Source: Bimastos eiseni
Lineage: Eukaryota; Annelida; Clitellata; Crassiclitellata; Lumbricidae
NCBI GenBank assembly: GCA_959347315.1
Contig: OY365811.1
Coordinates: 29,047,913-29,111,912, forward strand
Direction: 5' to 3'
DNA length: 64,000 bases
Part shown: in pieces, positions 62,849 to 64,000 of the stretch
Layout of the letters: the number at the start of each line of letters is the position of its first letter
Position numbering within the stretch: the first letter of the stretch is position 1
Made by a program: the position numbers and the translations under genes
Notes under the pieces: model-generated
Seen by the model: only the letters and a program-made list of their open reading frames with translations
Told to the model about the DNA's origin: nothing
Database searches by the model: none

Positions 62849-64000
62849 AAACGGGCGCTAATTCTGTAGTTTATTCCCTGGCGCAAAATACGCTAGCTAC
62901 GCCTCTGAGTAGGCTATTGCAATGTTTTAACGATTGTTATTCATTCAACTGTTGTTTTAGCAACAAAAGGAACAACATTCGTGTAGGCCTTTATATATGT
63001 GGTTTCCTTTTGCCCCTTCTGTGATTTGTTTTAGTGTTTGTTCCAATCATTCAAATCAGTCACACACGTGTCTCTTTTGTATAAAAATTCAACGTTAAAT
63101 GCATAGAATATTTACAGAAATCGAGATTCCTTGTGTTTACCACAATTCGTCGTCGTTACAAACATCTGAGGACATTAATGTAGGATACGAACCAACCAAG
63201 TTCATTTTTCAAGTCTTGCAGATTTTTGTCATATGGCGTTGCGGTTTCAATGAGGCTGCTAACGCAAACACAAACTAAATCCATGTGGTTCAGAAATAAC
63301 CAATCCACTGTAGCTTACTTGGATAATGAACATTCACGCACACAATAGAGGCCCATCCATATATTACGCACGCAAAAAAATCGGGTTAAAGCTGTCTTAG
63401 GGCAAGCTGCCAATGGCCGACAAAATTGGTCCCGGTGCGCCTCGATGGGCCTCTTTAAACGACACACGGAGTTGAAGTTAGCTTCTTGGACCAATGACGA
63501 CACTAATCCTAAAGTGACGCCTAACCGACCATTGCTTAAATTGAAGTTGGATCGATGAAAAGAATTCTGCTTTAATATGTCTTGATTGCCGAATAGAATA
63601 GTTTCTTGGGTTTACTGCAATTGCCAACTTGAAGCTCATCACTTTAGCTGCTGTTATGAGTTAATGTGGTGCAACTGAATAATGTCAATCCCCTTGAAAT
63701 ACCTCTCAGAGGCCGTCATTCTTACGAAGTTTTGGTCATTTCATCTCAAACCAGCTGTACAATAAGTGTTAACATCTCATTAAAGCACACATTTTCATTC
63801 TACGCTTAGATATCCATATTCAAAATAGCCGATGCATGGCGTACGCCAGTCGCCTGGCCTATGATAAATTGTAGCAGGCACCCATTACGGCCATTAGACG
63901 TTTGCCCAAGTTGCCTTGCCTACGATAAATTACTCACGGCTCCCAAATAGACTAGCACGCAGGCTGACGTAGCCATACACCAGCGCGTACCCCTAACAAC
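62849..64000. other. Intergenic sequence to the window end
   Basis: No gene seen. ggcccatccatatattacgc at about 63351 resembles the terminal repeat of the 62071 element. A diverged direct repeat (gcctatgataaatt / gcctacgataaatt) lies at 63857 and 63928. Confidence 0.4.

Overview
This window comes from an animal nuclear genome. It shows spliced genes with GT-AG introns, long AT-rich introns, non-LTR retrotransposon tails, Tc1/mariner, hAT and piggyBac-like DNA elements, and a tRNA-derived SINE. The protein sequence is close to the vertebrate orthologue of the main gene, and the repeat content suggests a marine invertebrate, perhaps a deuterostome. I cannot name the species from the sequence alone.

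From 898 to about 41.1 kb lies nearly all of one plus-strand gene, the HECT-type E3 ubiquitin ligase HECTD1. I traced 37 exons, from the ankyrin repeats to the stop codon at 40459-40461. All exon phases join into one open frame of about 2218 codons, counting from the first complete codon. Roughly the first 400 residues and the promoter lie upstream of the window. The visible order is ankyrin repeats, HECTD1-specific conserved blocks, SUN-like domain, MIB/HERC2 domain, Ser/Thr-rich and acidic linker, basic tilted helix bundle, and the HECT domain with catalytic Cys codon 40363-40365. Two introns (21373-23228 and 35916-36347) appear to use GC-AG splice sites.

The introns hold many mobile-element remnants: hAT-type elements with 8-bp target duplications (2590-3352, 22670-23078, 37857-38175), a piggyBac-like 850-bp element (21618-22466), a dispersed family of ~68-bp palindromes flanked by TTAA, several 3' ends of CR1/L2-like retrotransposons, and a decayed copy of exon 8 in intron 9.

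From 41.1 to 58.9 kb the window is repeat-dominated and intergenic. It contains a Harbinger-like element (44436-45280), a broken CR1/L2-like reverse transcriptase (46155-47862) inserted next to a mariner transposase tail, a mariner-like element with long TIRs (48343-49511), and a 5.5-kb inverted-repeat composite (50232-55700). The composite encloses a second inverted pair and a Tc1-like element (53327-54630). A family of elements whose ends are built from reiterated GGACATAAGCCCC-like motifs recurs here and also inside HECTD1 intron 18. It is the most unusual structure in the window.

At 59006-59983 is a second gene: a single-coding-exon type II membrane glycosyltransferase with a DXD motif, preceded by a splice acceptor at 58988. 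The rest, to 64 kb, holds a hAT-like element (60373-61162), another terminal-inverted-repeat element (62071-62848) and otherwise unremarkable DNA. The two genes face the same way and show no evident functional link.
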